Source: Brachyhypopomus gauderio
Taxonomy: Eukaryota > Chordata > Actinopteri > Gymnotiformes > Hypopomidae
Assembly: GCF_052324685.1 (NCBI RefSeq)
Contig: NC_135225.1
Coordinates: 11,044,003-11,108,002 of the forward strand
Direction: 5' to 3'
DNA: 64,000 nucleotides
The translations under genes were made by a program, and so were the position numbers. How positions within the stretch are numbered: position 1 is the first letter of the stretch; each line of letters starts with the position of its first letter. Below the pieces are notes generated by a model. That model saw only the letters and a list, made by a program, of their open reading frames with translations. It made no database searches and was not told where the DNA came from. Of this stretch, positions 33,401-48,244 are shown piece by piece.

Positions 33401-36400
33401 CTTGGTATTGGTATAACATAGAGCTCTTGCCCAGACTGGCATTGAACCCCAGGGTTTGAACCCCTAATCTGATTCTTCCCTCCAGCAGATGGTCAAATAC
33501 AGATCAGCAAAGTGTACTGAACTGATTATTCAATTATACCTCACCTCCCTGTAGATCGCAAACTAATGCTGCCCATTGCAGCAGAGAAAAGTAACCACAA
33601 AGGTTACTTGGGACCTTTCTGTTGAAAATAAGAGTGGATAATGAAGAAAATAGGGGAGGTTCACCATCATATGTATTTGATTTGAATTATTTCAAATCCT
33701 TGGGATCAACAGGGAGAGCTGAGTAGAAGCAGGAGATGTCTGGTGAGCAGTCAGCTCATGAATGAAGGGTTTCCATGTTAAATTGTTTTAGCACTGTTGC
33801 TGTTCAGAGCTGGTGCTGTGAGATCTGTTGTTGTGACACCAACATGTCCTTTTAAGCTGACAAGAAGCTGGTAATACTAATCAGGGGTCACACAGACTCA
33901 CCTCAGCACGCGAATTAGTGCGTCACTGTTTGGTCTTCTTTCCCCAAAGCTCTTTAGTTTGTTTGGTCTTGCTCTCTTTTTCTACATTATACATTTATGT
34001 ACATTTGTTATACATTATATGGGGCTCATTTGTAATTGTGATCAGTGTAAAAGTAACATTTTAGGCTGCATCTTAACATGAGAAATGTGACACCTATTGC
34101 TCTCAGACTCACCACCTGTGGCCTTTGCCCACAGGTTTAGCCACTAAGCTGCTGCTGACTGTAACAGGGCAGAAAGGTGCAGAAGCCCTTAAGGTTCAGG
34201 AGGTTGCTCTGGTGGAGGTATCAGGAGTCGGTGCATCAAATGGAACCATAGAGGAAGTGGGTGGTGGTGACTTCTTAGTTACTGTGAGTAATGTCCCGCA
34301 AGGGGAATTTGTAGTTGTGCTGAAAGGAGAAGACAAGACCACTGCAAGTCAGTTCCAAAGGCAGAGCACTACACAGATGTCCCTGTCTGCACTCTCTGTC
34401 GAGGTACATGCTTTATGGTTTTTGGAACAGATACTTAATATGTAATTAATTCCTGAGGCCTTAGTGTCTTGAATTTACAAAAATTACATTTTATTTTTCA
34501 TATTTTTTAAAACACATTTTCCTGCAGGCTAAAGTAGACACAACCATGTTGCCTGGACAAGACTTTAAACAAAAATTCACTGTAACAACCAATGGAACAA
34601 GTGGCAAATACAGAATCAGTGCCACAAATGACAGAAACATCCGCATGAGCTTTAACCAAGAGTAAATAAATGTTACTTGTTTTCTTAATTAATCAAAAAT
34701 TTGATTATCACCATTAGGTATAATCTCAAGAATACTGTAGGTGACAGGTAAAATGAGCTGCATTTTACCCAACTCAGTAAATCCAAACAATGCACTGTTC
34801 AAGTTCAAGCCCCCAAAAATATCATATTAACAAAAATAGCAAGACTGGTGTCTGGATCAGTATAAAAGAACACCATGTACTTTGTGATCACAGGCTCGAC
34901 CTGGTGACTGGGGGCAGTGCAGAAGGTACTGTGGTATTGAGACCACCAGCGGACATCCCATCAGGGACTGATGTTACTTTGACCATCGGAGTTGAAGAAC
35001 CAGCAAGTATTGACACTAACTATGCCGTGGTTCGCCTATCTGTCCTCGCCAAGGTAATTTATATTAATGACAGTTTGATTGTACTTGTTACCATAGTAAC
35101 TGAGATCCACAAGGGTCATGAAACAGAACTGAGGACCCTTAAATGAAATGAAGAAATAGGTCATTATTCTTCAGCTTGGATTAACCTGGAAGCTGTTATA
35201 CATGGCAATGTAAGAGTTTCAGTGCAGAGTCCAAATCCCTTTCCCAGAGCCCTTTCTTAGAGACTCCTGTACAAGGAACTGAATTAGAATCTTTACATGA
35301 CTTACAGAAGTATTTAGTTGCCTCCATGAAACAAATGAAAGAGTGACAAGGCAGATTCAGATATTTTGGCTGGATCTATGAGCATGGGTTCTTTACCATG
35401 AGATACAAAAACACAAATGCAGGATTAGAAGTCTGTTAGACCCTAACCTAATTATCGGAAAACTATTCAAATCAAAGCAGAGCCACAAAGACTCAGAGAG
35501 GGCAACATTAGACAGAGTGTGTGTGTACAAGACTCCATTCTAATGAGAAGCAAAGGCCAGATGAGACCCAGGTGTGAGTGATTAGGTGCCAGTTCAGTAC
35601 TCTAGTAGAAGGCAGAGATGGGTACTCGAGTGAATGATTACAAAGTCGCTCTTAAGACTACAGACTCTCTAATGACTCTCCACTCGGACTCATTCAAAAT
35701 ATGTTGTGAACAATAAGAGTCAGTTTGTTATCTGCACTGTATGCCTAAATGCTCTGGAGCATTTAAATACTGGACTTTGTCTTGCTTCTCCAATACTTTC
35801 CATTGTACAGGAAAATGCACAAAAGTTGGGAGAATGCTTTATTCCATGGTCTGTTATTTGGTCTGTAAATGGGAGAGTGAATCTACCCTGATGTTTAAGA
35901 GTCCTGACTTACATATGAGAACAAAGTTAAACTGAGTGAATAACAGTACCTATCTTATCTTGCCCAGCAGGTAGTTTATGCATTTAACATGGTTAAATTG
36001 CCATGAAAATCAGGATAGGGTGTTGTATACCATCAATCCAGTTTCTCCAATCTTCTAGTCATCTTAACAGCAAATAGTTCATTATTTACCCATATCATTA
36101 TTTTGCAATAGTGTTAATTTTTGGAATATGTACAGGGCTACAATTTTGTGGGTGTGCCAGGGATATCATCATCATCATCATCATATCTGTTTAGTCCATT
36201 TCAGGGTCATGGTGGCAATAGTGTGAGCAAAGAGCGTTTAGCCTCAGTTACTTCCTTACTTCCGATTACCAGGAGTTCCCAGGCCAGTTAGGAGATGTAA
36301 TCCCTCTAGCAAATAAAATCTTAGAATCTGTTGCACACCACAAAGACATAATGATTCATAAATAGACATAATTCTCAGTGGTATGTGGCATTTACATAAT

Positions 36401-37022
36401 TCATCTATTTTAAGGTTGTATTTCCTTTTTTCCACTCTCTTGTGGGGAGACAAAATATTTAGATGAACTCATGACAGAACTCCTCATAATTGTCTTCAAA
36501 GTGAAACTATTAAAAATGACCTAAACTGAGCTTTTAGATAAATTAACATCACTTTGTACAGTTTATCATTTGTTAATCTTTAGTTACCTTATTATTAATC
36601 TTTGCTTCCTTTGTTACAAACAGGTGACTGACTTTACTCCTCCAAAGTGTGAGATTGTTGGTGTAAGTACTATCTGCCCATTTATCTGCACCGAGTCCAA
36701 CTGGGACCTCTCTGTCAACATCACGGATGGCAATGGCTCGGGTATTCAAGACATCTTAATCCAGAGAGGAAGCGGGAAATATTCACAAGACACTGTGGTG
36801 GAAGAGGGTATTACAGTGATGATGGTTCTCTACAGTGCCTCCTGCTGCTCCCCTGATGTAACTGTGTCTGCTGTTGATAAAGAAGGGAATGTGGGTAAAT
36901 GCATGTACTCTGTTGAAAAAAATGAAACAAATGGAGGTGTCAGGGTCAGCTTGTCTGTACCACTAGGGATCTGTCTGCTAGCTTTAGCCCTGAGCATGCT
37001 TTATGATATTTCCTACCTTTAA
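26634..37022 (+). CDS. vwa7: von Willebrand factor A domain-containing protein 7-like, 16 exons, apparent frameshift
   Basis: Exons: 26634-26816, 26937-27215, 27924-28017, 28748-28876, 29132-29318, 29412-29581, 30154-30266, 30434-30550, 30736-30912, 31201-31333, 32316-32470, 32695-32787, 34135-34403, 34528-34661, 34894-35053, 36624-37022, all with AG/GT borders and matching phases except at exon 11. About 929 residues (human VWA7 is roughly 890). Residues 1-22 form a signal peptide ending VQA. Family signatures are DFYSHSNWVELG, KCSHGG...RGGINKD, the VWA MIDAS-like DTTGSM, GGGDEPEMC, FTDAS and LALASGGE. The last ~25 residues are hydrophobic, suggesting a GPI or membrane anchor; a secreted or surface protein is inferred and its function is not established. 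Exon 11 ends ATCAAAAAGTTACTG (A5 at 32459-32463), where the family pattern YTIKVTG needs three A. The 2 extra bases shift the frame, and total exon length modulo 3 confirms exactly this excess. Confidence 0.85.
27735..27850 (+). pseudogene. decayed copy of vwa7 exon 11 in intron 2
   Basis: The segment AATCAGTCTCACACTGTGG...CTGGCTGTCATTCAGACTGTGGGGAATCTACG closely matches the start of exon 11 (32316-32400). The similarity extends into the intron just upstream (AACTGCTTGTGTTATATA against AACTGCTGGTGTTATTTA). The acceptor AG is lost (TACTTG in place of TTTAGG) and similarity fades after about 85 coding bases, so it should not be spliced. It lies about 75 bp before exon 3. Confidence 0.8.
28102..28175. 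repeat. (GT)n then (GA)n microsatellite, vwa7 intron 3
   Basis: GT array with GTGC steps at its right end, passing into GAGAGA. Confidence 0.9.
28331..28722. repeat. 23-bp minisatellite, vwa7 intron 3
   Basis: About 17 copies of a 23-bp unit (CCTCACACCACCTCACACTAGTC and single-base variants such as CTTCACATC or CTAATC). It ends about 25 bp before the exon 4 acceptor. Confidence 0.95.
28906..28980. repeat. (CA)n microsatellite, vwa7 intron 4
   Basis: About 37 CA units starting 30 bp after the exon 4 donor. Confidence 0.95.
30384..30430. repeat. (CT)n forming the exon 8 polypyrimidine tract
   Basis: An uninterrupted CT array that ends in TTTTAG at the vwa7 exon 8 acceptor (30431-30433). Confidence 0.9.
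31010..31100 (-). repeat. LINE/SINE 3'-end fragment in vwa7 intron 9
   Basis: CAAGGAAACTTTATTTATATTGCACC...TTTAAAGTGCTTCACA resembles the AGTTTATTTGTATAGCGC...CACAAAGCGC motif at the 3' end of the LINE at 19282. Only the 3' end is present. Confidence 0.5.
31562..32051 (+). mobile_element. solo LTR in vwa7 intron 10
   Basis: Starts TGTCAGGGCTGG, like the solo LTR at 17741, and ends GCGTTACA. AAGTTG precedes the start and occurs again 3 bp after the end (32054-32059), so the target duplication is either offset by a small change or coincidental. No internal region. It sits in sense with the vwa7 gene. Confidence 0.65.
33310..33500 (+). repeat. SINE-like or LINE-tail repeat in vwa7 intron 12
   Basis: TTTACATTTAGCGCATTTAGCAAAAGCC is a variant of the teleost-wide TTTACATTTAGCATTTAGCAGACGC repeat. 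Later GGGTTTGAACCCC resembles a tRNA-type B box but sits in the wrong context for a tRNA gene. Class uncertain. Confidence 0.4.
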
Positions 37023-37625
37023 TACCATAGTCCTGATGCAACATCCTGTTGTGTTCTCTGATTGCTTTCACCTTCTGTATTTCTGTAACGTTTCTCCATG
37101 AACAGGCAGAAGCTTGAAGAGTGGTTTTCAAAGTTGTAATACTTTCTTCTACATACTACCAGCTACAGAATAGTGAAAAACCAATAATCCAAACAACTAT
37201 GACCAACAGGGAATATCCAAGCAATAGTAAGAGACATAAAGATACATAATATCCACTTGGCTCAAAAACCAGAAGTGCATAAACAGTAGAAGCAAACAAA
37301 TCCAGACGGAATATCCAAAAGCCTATTAACAGAAAAGCAGGCAGATTCATACATAAATAGACAACAGTGCAAGACAACAGTGCAAGGAACACACTACAAA
37401 AAGTTTTTCAAGAGTTTTTATTGATTAGAATCTGAGCACTCATGCTCATGTTTTTTTCAAAGTTGTATCTCTCTTGTTTATTTTATAGTGTTCTGTATAA
37501 TACCTTAAATACACACATGATATGTGGATACATCAGTACAGGGTGGGTTTTGTGCCTGTAAATTAATGTGTTTTGCTCATAACGTGTAATGGTAAACATT
37601 GTATTCTGCAATTTCCTTCAGGATC

Positions 37626-37631
37626 AATAAA
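37626..37631 (+). terminator. AATAAA polyadenylation signal of vwa7
   Basis: AATAAA about 600 bp after the stop codon, the first clear signal downstream on the plus strand. Confidence 0.5.
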
Positions 37632-37986
37632 GTCTTATGTCCACTTATATAAGCTAAAAGCTGGTCAGTATGCTGATGTAAAATACAAGACTAATCAAGT
37701 GATTTAATGTCTTTCCGCATTCAGTGACAATAATCAGAAAGCTTGGAACTGTAGACATCAGATGACATGAAACATTTGTTTTTAGTTTTAGTTTTTAGTT
37801 GAGCTCAGAGCCGGCCCTGACCAATGTGGTGCCCTAGGCGAGATTTTGGTTGGTGCCCCCTGTATCATCAAACATCGGGTTGATTGTGTCACTATTAAAG
37901 AAACAAATAAAAAGCAAATGACTTAAATATTACCATATAACAAGCAATAAATATAAAGGTGTTGCACAAAAAATATTTTAAAACTA

Positions 37987-39604
<1,618 letters not shown>

Positions 39605-40749
39605 TATTTTACATAACGTAGTGCAGAGAACAACTTTTAAATATTAATAATAAATTAAAAAAACAACAACTACCACCAGTGCAAATCAGGGCAATTTGCC
39701 TACTGCAACATTATTATTTCAAAAGTGCATCCACAATGAACAGTTAGTATATATTTTATTTAAGCTAAGCTAATCATAGCACCTACTAGGATTGGGCAGT
39801 ATGATGACAGTGGCAGTTTTCACTAAGATCATACAGAGGGGAAAAAGCCACAATGACGATTGAGTGTTAGTTGTGAGTCAAGCGAGCTGGTTTCAAAGAA
39901 AAACACAACAGCTACAGATTGGCAACATTTTGGATTTGTTTCAAATAAAAATGAGAGACCATTGGAGCACGCCCCACGATTCTAATTCGATAATATGATT
40001 GGTTGGTAAAACTGCCAATCAAAAGCTCTCTCTTTTACCTAGAAACAACAGTGTGAAATATTCTGATTGGTTGATTTTTTTATTTCACCGCTGAGGTTTT
40101 TTTCAAGCACAAGTACGAAAAGTGGATTTGAAAGCCGATTTATAGGAAAAATACAAATTATTGGTGAAGCGTTATTAACATATATTACATATAATAGATA
40201 AAGCATCCTTTTAAAGATCAATTAACCTTCAGAGAAGGCGTTGAAGTCCCTGACGCTTCGCCAATGGTATAGTGTTAATTCACCACATATTACCATTATA
40301 TTACCTGTTTTTTGCCGCCTTTCCTCCTCCACGTTTCTCATTTTTCTACCCTGGGCACCAGAGGACTTCTGCTTTTTTGAGGTCTTTACAGGGAGATGTC
40401 ACTCACTCTGTGGTGTACAGAGAAACAGTAACGAGGTGCGCAGAGCGCGCGGGGGAGGGCGTGTTGGCGCGCGGGGGATAGGTGTCGTGTGTTGTTATTA
40501 TAAGAATTATTAATTTGACTAATATTATTAAACAATGAAATTATGATTATGTGGACTTTGCTTGTTTTCACATTTATTAATTGTTCATTTGTTTAAAAAA
40601 ATAATAATAAAAAAAAAAAACCGCATGCACGCGAGCGCCCCCCTGGACAGCCGGCGCCCCTAGCATTTGCCTATATCGCCTAATGGAAGGGTTGAGCTAA
40701 TAGACATATTTAGTTGATCCTTGAGCATGACCATACTAAATGTGTAGGG

Positions 40750-41070
40750 CAGGCGTACTCAACTAAATTTGTCCGCGGTCCAATTTTGGCAGATACCTGT
40801 GACCTGAGGTCCGGTGCGGCGGGGGTGGCGAACGTAAGTTGTTGAGCGGGGGGCGGCGAACGTAAGTTGTTGAGCGGGGTGGCGAACGTAAGTTGTTGAT
40901 CGGGGGTGGCGAACGTAACACTCGTGACGGAGTGTTTTTTCAATAGCCCTGAAATAAATGCTACGGTTTTGTTTTAGTCCGTATCCAGTTAATCAGGAAT
41001 GAGATTGGGTCCGGACAGGACTGCGTTCGGGTCCGGATCCGGACCGCGGTCCGCCAGTTGAGTACCCCTG
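40750..41070. mobile_element. hAT MITE with internal minisatellite
   Basis: 321 bp with inverted ends (CAGGCGTACTCAACT...GTCCGCGGTCC at left, GGACCGCGGTCC...AGTTGAGTACCCCTG at right). Flanked by the exact 8-bp duplication GTGTAGGG (40742-40749, 41071-41078). The middle has about four GGCGAACGTAAGTTGTTGA units. Confidence 0.9.
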
Positions 41071-41099
41071 GTGTAGGGTATACCGGCTACAGTTTTTTG

Positions 41100-41790
41100 C
41101 CGTTTACTTACCGTAATCAAACATCATACCATCTTGCCATTGGAGAGGCACCTTTGTGTTGGTCCCAAGCCCGGATAAATGATAAGGGTTGGGTAAGGAA
41201 GGGCATCTGGTGTAAACCTTGTGCCAAAACAAATGTGCAGTTCACAAATACAAACAAGACTGCCAAACTGGATCCGTCATGGCCCAGGTTAACAACAACC
41301 GCATGGGTTAAAGGTGAGGGTAGGGTTGCACCAGGGATCAGCGCTGAACCTCTTGTTTGCAATGATGATGGACAGAAATATGAGGTCAGGCAGGAGGCTC
41401 CATGAACCATGATGTTTGCAGATGACATTGTAATATGTGGTGGGAGTAGAGGTGGTGGAAGAGGACACGGAGAGGTGGAGGTCTTCACTGGAGAGAAGAG
41501 GAATGAAGGAAAGTACATGTGTGTGAATAAGAGGGAGGCAGGAGGAAAGGTGGCTCCCTCTAGAGGCCAGGTTGAGATGGTGTGGACATGTGCTGAGGAG
41601 GTCTAGTGGGTATACTAGAGAAAGGACGTTGGAGATGGCAGAAGGAGAAGAGGAAGACCTCAGAGAAGATTTATGGATGTAGTGAGGGAGGATAAGGGGA
41701 GGGTTGGTGTAGAGGAGCCAGGGGATAGGGTGAGATGGTGGCAGATGATCTATTGTGGTGACCCCTAAAGGGAGCAGCTGAAAGTGAAAT
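41100..41790 (+). mobile_element. RTE-like LINE remnant
   Basis: Plus-strand pieces include VRQEAP...MMFADDIVICGG, the reverse transcriptase active-site region. A few codons further is YMCVNKREAGGKV, then decayed RLRWCGHVLRR-type and R(R)PQRRFMDVV-type sequence. The 3' end GTGGTGACCCCTAAAGGGAGCAGC is the usual tail of this fish LINE group. Large internal deletions and frameshifts mean it is dead. Confidence 0.7.
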
Positions 41791-41799
41791 AAGTATATT

Positions 41800-43215
41800 A
41801 GTGGTCAAGCTACTGACATTTGTAGCATCCTGCCTTTGTTTTGTCTTGCTGCATATATAAAATATTAATCTTATGGGGACCCCAAGTTCCTGACAGATGC
41901 AGACAAATATAAATTATAATCTCTTCATAAATGACTTTTACATAAATCATGCACATGACATTTTCTGATGTTAAAGGGGAAGTCGGAACTGTTAAGTAAC
42001 TTGGACGAATTTGCAGGTTAAAATGAAATTATTACATAGCTGACTTTAACAAGTCGGAAAAGTTGTGAACAAATTTTATCAAAGTGAATCTTTTGAGCAA
42101 ATTTACCATAAATATATACTGTATAGAGAAAGGTGAGCAAGGCTTAATTATGATATGAAAATGTCTAATATTTAACAGAACAACTGCCACTTCCTCCCAT
42201 ATTAACAAAATATAATTGGAGTTAAGGTTATCAGCAAGGTGGCTGGCCAAATCTTTGAAACCACCGCATGAATATATATTCCCCAGAGAGGGAAGTGATT
42301 TCAAACATAACATCCTCATGTATGTTGTGTTGAAGAAAATTCTCACGCTAACATTGTGATCGTGAGTCATTAGGGTAGTACTGCATCCACTGTACATTGC
42401 CTAGTTAAATTCTGAGCATAATTATAGATTCATTGCTGAATAAGAATGTCTTTAATATTCAAATCTGAATATTGTCCATGATTAAACCTTTTGGCTTTAA
42501 ACTTGACATAGTTTGCCTTAAGTTTGCCTCATAAATGAAATAAACCATAATTCAAAGAAAGCACAACAAAGAAATGTTTCAAATGGTGCATAAATGATAG
42601 GTGTTATTATTAAAATCTTTTCAAACAAATTAAGATTTACAGATTCCAAAAACATTGTCACAAAAGCATTTTCAAAAACTCGTGTTTAAGCATTTAATGA
42701 CAAAATGGATTAGAAAATTTCACATTTTACTCTGCATTGTTTGAATACTAACTTTGAATCGAATACATTTTCACAGTAGACTGTTAATAGGGTTTAAGGG
42801 CTTAACCCATGTGTACAAAAAAGGAAACAATAAATAAAAGAATCAGCCCATAGACAATATTAGTAATTGACCTAACTGGAAATGAAACCGATTATGTTAA
42901 TTCTGTTAATTACCTGAATTGACATATTAAAAGCATCATGACACAGTTACACAAATCTTAAAATCACAAAAAATGTAAACATAAACATTAAAAAGGTTTC
43001 AGCATCTGCTTGGCAGCAGTGAACATTTTAGAGCACTTTGTGCTAACAGTGATCAATTTGGTAGCATAGAAGTACATCTGATGACAACAGTTCCAAAAGT
43101 AAAAGAAATAATGAGTTAGATTTAATGAGCAACACACAAACATGTAATTTATCAGGTCTCATTAAGACATTCACTGACTTGTTCTTCTCATGGTTAATAT
43201 TGCATGGTACAGTTG
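41800..43215. other. intergenic and 3' UTR region of the minus-strand zinc-finger gene
   Basis: AT-rich with no supported exon. The right part must include the 3' UTR of the zinc-finger gene ending at 43216. A minus-strand ATTAAA near 43118 is a candidate polyadenylation signal. Confidence 0.45.
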
Positions 43216-46200
43216 CTATTTTGTTCTTTGTACTATATGTTGTGTGTTAACATGTTTCTTTAGATGTGCTGACTGAGTGAAACGCTTACCACATTCTTTG
43301 CATTCAAATGGTTTCTCCCCTGTATGAATACGCTTATGTCTCTTAAAATTACCCAAATCCACAAAGCCTTTGTCACAATGGGGACACACATAGCGCTTTT
43401 CACCTCTATGTCCCTGCATATGCATATTGAGTGCAACTCTGTGCTTGAATGACTTCCCACATTGAATACAGAAAAAAGGCTTTTCGCCTGTGTGCATACG
43501 CATATGAGTAGCACGATCCGCTTTGGCCAAGAACTTCTTGCCGCATATCTTACAAGGAAAGGGTCTGTCTCCAGAGTGGATCAGTTTGTGTTTAGTCAGT
43601 GTGAATTGGTAAACAAAGCTTCTGCCGCACTCCTCACACTTGTACCCCTTCTCCTCTGCATGGACTTTTACATGTCGGTTGAGGCCTCGAACGCTAGGGA
43701 AGGCCTTTCCACACTGGGAGCAGGTATATGGCCTCTCACCTCTGTGGAGTCTCATGTGGTTCTCCAGTGAAGATGCATTGCTAAGAATCCTGCCACATTC
43801 AGAGCACTCCGTCTTCTTCTCAAGCAGTTTACGGGAAGCTTTCTGGAAAATGTGACCCCTGCTTTGTGCAGGAACACTCAAAGCTGAATGTGATAATTCA
43901 CCAGATGAATCAGTTGGTTCCCAATCCTGAATGGATATGTCACATCCCTCTTTTTGACCAGTAACATCATTGTCTATCTGAGGATCCTTGTTAATTGTGA
44001 AGATTTGTTCGTCTATTGTAGGATCTAAGACACTGAAATTTGAACCAGGCTTAGAAAGAACCTTATAATGTTCTGTCACGCCAGGTAAGAGTGCAGGATG
44101 GCTATCTTCACTATCTGTAGGTTCTTCCTCACTGTGCATTTCCATGATGGCAGAGTCAGTATCCTCAGAGTTGATAGCTGGGCTTGAGCAAAGCGGAAAC
44201 CTCTGTATATTTTGCTCAAAATTATTAACTGATGACACAGGGATCTCCATGGGCAAGGTAGGCCCTCTCTTGGAAACATTTCCTTGATTGGAGGCTGCTG
44301 CTTGCTGTTCCTTCAAAGTAAGAAGTGGTGCAAGTTGCAAAGGTTGTCCGGTTGATTGTGAATGCATCATAGACGGTTGTTCCAATGCTGCTTCTTGCGG
44401 AGTTAGCACAATGGGTGAGTGAAAAGGTGGATTTAAAGACTGAAGCAAATCTGATGCATTATCAGGTGGATTAAAAAAATGGTCTGGAGGTGAACAGAGA
44501 GAATCGGGCAGGATTTGATAGTGGGATGTAACTGGTCTATGTTCTAGTGGACATGGAGCATTAGTCTGGGGAATTAAAACCGGGGGAACAGAAGACCTCA
44601 CTGATTGAGTCGGAATGAAAGGTGGAGGAAATGGAACGTGATTCGGAGTATAGGTTGGCTGGGATAATGGAGCCGGATTGTGAGAAGACACTAAAGGAAA
44701 GTGGCCTGGATTATCTAAACTCTGGGGTGTAAGTAAATCATTTGATTGGACCTTCATTTGAGTTGGTGGAACAGGAGCATGGGCTGGTGGAACTGGAACA
44801 TGAAGGGGTAGAACTGGGCCTTGGGCATGTGGAATTGTAACCTGGTTTGACAGAGACGTAATCTGAGACAGTGGAATAGGAAGCAGACCTGGTGCTAACC
44901 TGGTGTGATGGTCTGGAGAAAATGGATTCTGAGATTGTGGCCCTAGAAAACACCCAAGTGGAGTCATGTTTTTAATGGGAGAAATCATATTTTCAGGTGG
45001 AGAGACTGTAGGTTGCAAGGCTTGAGAGGAAGACTCACCTAATGGTGTCATTTCTGGATCGGCCAAGGGAGGTGAAACTGCTTTTTCTGTGGTTGCAACC
45101 AGGGCTTGAATGGACTGGACAGATTGGCAAGGATCTGTAATTGGTTTCATGTGTTGAAGAAGAATGTGGGGACCAAGATGTGTCATTATATTTGGATTCT
45201 GGATATTTTGATCAATTTGTTGGGTTTGAAGGGTTATGAGCTGAGCAGGTGGGTCAGGGGCCTGTTCTGGGGCAGGATGATCTAATGTACCTGTTTGTTC
45301 TTCCTCTTCTCTAGGTGTTGATGTCTGACCTAGTTTTTTAGACAGGGGATATTTTGGTGCTGATAAGATCACCACAGAAGGGGCCTGCTGAACTGCATGT
45401 GCTGACAGATCTGGTAAAGTTGATTTAACTGGTCTGAAGGCTTTTTGTCTTTTTGTATCATTCTGTGAAGCCAAACTTTCTCTTAATCTAGATATATTCA
45501 TAGTCTGGGGGACTTTATTCAAGCAGTCCACTCTGTCATTAGAAGCTGTTGTCTCTTTTTCGGCTATATTAGTAGTTGATATTTCTCTGCTGCTTCCATT
45601 GCATCTGTGCAAGGACTGGAATTTTGTGGGGATCAGAACTGCGGACATGCAGAAATATAAATGAAAAGCAGGGTTAACTGGTAGCACAAACATAGACAGG
45701 AAATACTATTTAAATTAGATTGGGTGGTAAAGGGGGAACTTCTGCACCTCTTTCCATGGTGTCTTTTAAAGGTTCCTTGCGAACCAGTATTGGCTCGGCA
45801 CCCTCTTGCTTTAGTAAAAAGTATCCCGGGGCATATTCATCACACTCAGTCTCCTGGGGCTGTGGGAGAAAATTGAAATTCAGAATTCAAATGTGCTTAT
45901 TTAACAGGTACAAATCCTTGCTCATTTACACTAATTCTGACCTCTTTTTTAATGAGAAGCAAAGCAAGCTGTCTGTTTCCATCTTCAGACGCACTGGAGC
46001 ACATATCTACGAGACGGTCACTGGTAATATCTTGGAGGCGAAGACTGCGTTCATCAAAAGGGGCTGGGCTGCAGCATTTTTCAACCATGACAGGCTTTTC
46101 TAGGAAATAAATGAGTACTTATGTTTGATGGCTCTACTTATGTTTATGTAGATACTACATAAACAGTACACCGGCACGAAGCATCGAGAACTAACCTATA

Positions 46201-46655
46201 TAAAGCGATCATTTTAATACTTAACTGAAAAGTTTAGGTAAAGTTATAATATTAGATAACATGTGGAAGAAAAGCGCACGTTGTATCAAAAGCCTCTTCA
46301 AGTGACACTTTGTATGCCTCGCCAGCCGATAATATATTTCCAGGAAGTGTTGTATGCATGCAGTTTATAAATATTTTCAGACTATATACTTACCACATTG
46401 TACACCAGTGTCGCATTTAGAGACACTTTGTGCGTGGTCTGGTCTTGGACTTCCATCTTCCGCGTGGCTTGTTAAGTATTCTCTATCAAAAGTACCGGTT
46501 TTTAAATCAGCATTCTCCTGCCTCAAATGAACTAGCTCGGCTTTCAGCTGCTGCAAAGTGCGCTCGAAAAGTTTCGTTGTTTCAGCGACAGCTGTCTTTA
46601 GTGCATTTTCCATAACGGATGTGAACTGAGTTTTAAAACCACCATAATCATCCAT
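43216..46655 (-). CDS. C2H2 zinc-finger protein A (7 fingers, 984 aa)
   Basis: Four minus-strand exons: 46655-46394, 46099-45942, 45859-45748 and 45638-43216, with good splice sites and consistent phases (1, 0, 1); total 985 codons with stop. Exon 1 encodes MDDYGGFKTQFTSVMENALK... followed by a heptad-like coiled coil (QLKAELVHLRQENADLK). This is the most divergent version of the N-terminal module shared with the three other zinc-finger genes here. Exon 3 has LKQEG and RKEPL motifs of the lysine-glutamate type common in such linkers. Exon 4 opens with a very long Pro/Gln/Ser-rich disordered region and then seven C2H2 fingers near the C-terminus, most joined by TGEKPF-type linkers. A nuclear sequence-specific DNA-binding protein is inferred; target unknown. 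It is divergent from gene B, with 1.6 kb between start codons. Confidence 0.8.
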
Positions 46656-48244
46656 GATAACATTCGGTGCAATTACAATAAACCTTATTTTAGTTAATGT
46701 ATACAAATTAGTTTCTTTTTTACACCCGAGGCGAAGTTTACAATGACGTATCAGAGTGACAGCCTGAGCGCGTTCAAGTACCGCGCGCGCCACGCAGACC
46801 CTCTGATCTATATCACATACACGTGCGCCATGTGCGGGACACGCGCTTATGAAGATCAGCTTAGCTGCGCACATCCACATCCAATTTCTTTCTATAGCCC
46901 AAAATAATGTTTACTTCCGCAAAAAAAAATCTAGCATATGAGTAGATGTCTTTTTCAGTCGCACAGTGGTATAAATTACGAACCTGCAGAATAATATTAA
47001 TGGGCGAACTTAGGATTTACTTAAAAGACACATGACGGTGTTGCATGTCCTCAACTACCTGCTTTATTCATTGTAATAACTGGAATTTAAACTACATTCC
47101 ACATAGTTTTAAATATCAAAACTAATCTTTGTGTGTGTGCGAAGAAGATAAGTACAGTATTTTGTACACACACACATACACACACACAATAAAACTGCAG
47201 TGTATTATATTAAAAGATATAGATAGTCAAAATAGCCGTGAACAGTAGTGCAACCAGGTTTCCAGAGAAACAGGACATTTCGGACAGACGTTTGTTAGAG
47301 AAAATATACGTTTAAATTACAAAATTCATTACATTGGGGTTTGTGAGTGTAGACCTCATAGAGTGATTAAAAATGTATCCTTTCGTGCCAATGATGTAGC
47401 TATTAACAAATCTACATATATCAAACCTAGAGGTGGCAGGCTGTATCACAATTATTCTCACTCTTGTCGAGCATATTGTTGACTTTTTTGTCTCGTCTGT
47501 AGGAAATCAATGGGTTTGGGTGTCTTGGTGCATTACCCAAATCTTAATTTGGATCTGTGATCATTTTGAATTTTAATAGAAATTTAGACTCGGCTGATTC
47601 ACGAATATGTTCGAGTTATCACAGTCAATGAAAAATACAACTGCTTTTCCTTTCAAACTGGTCCGTGTGAACACACCCCGCGCATCTGGTGTAACATTAT
47701 TTTAGTCCCCCATCACAGAGTCGAGCTTTGCAAAGCCTGGACTAGGAAAAAAAACTTTCATCCTCCTCGCCAAACTGTGATATACCTTCATGGTTGTTTA
47801 GTAAGCGTAACAGAGCAACCGCGGTAAAAAATAATTTGTGATAAAGAAAAGTTACCTTTTGATGTAGTTAACCAACAAATTACAGACCTTATTGTCCGTC
47901 TTAGCTAGCTAGTTAGCAAGGTAGCTAGTTCACGTTAACGTTAGCTGGCTAAGCTATCTAACGCTCTCTACATTTAGAGAGCTCGCTAGCTAAATACTGC
48001 TGCCGTTTTCTGAATCAGACATATACACACGTCGGAACCAAAACGAAAGGACGTGTTAGTAAGTTGATAATATATAACGAATTCTACGTATATGCTTTTT
48101 AAACTGATGTAATCAAGCGCCCGACGGAAAAGTTGTTCCACAATCCCACAAAGGGGGGCAAGAGCGCCGAAACAATAGAGTAACGTTGCCGTTTGATTAA
48201 AACTAGCTAGGTAGGTTAGCTGGCCACTTCTGCATTTTTACAAG
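46656..48244. promoter_or_regulatory. shared upstream region of divergent zinc-finger genes A and B
   Basis: No coding exon. It must hold both promoters. A TAGCTAGC/TTAGC-rich tract at about 47900-47995 lies 250-350 bp before the gene B start codon. A short (CA)n lies near 47167. No TATA box can be assigned with confidence. Confidence 0.45.

Noticed and set aside
33440-33470. tRNA-like B box GGGTTTGAACCCC
   Set aside because: No cloverleaf or A box at the right distance; it belongs to an interspersed repeat.
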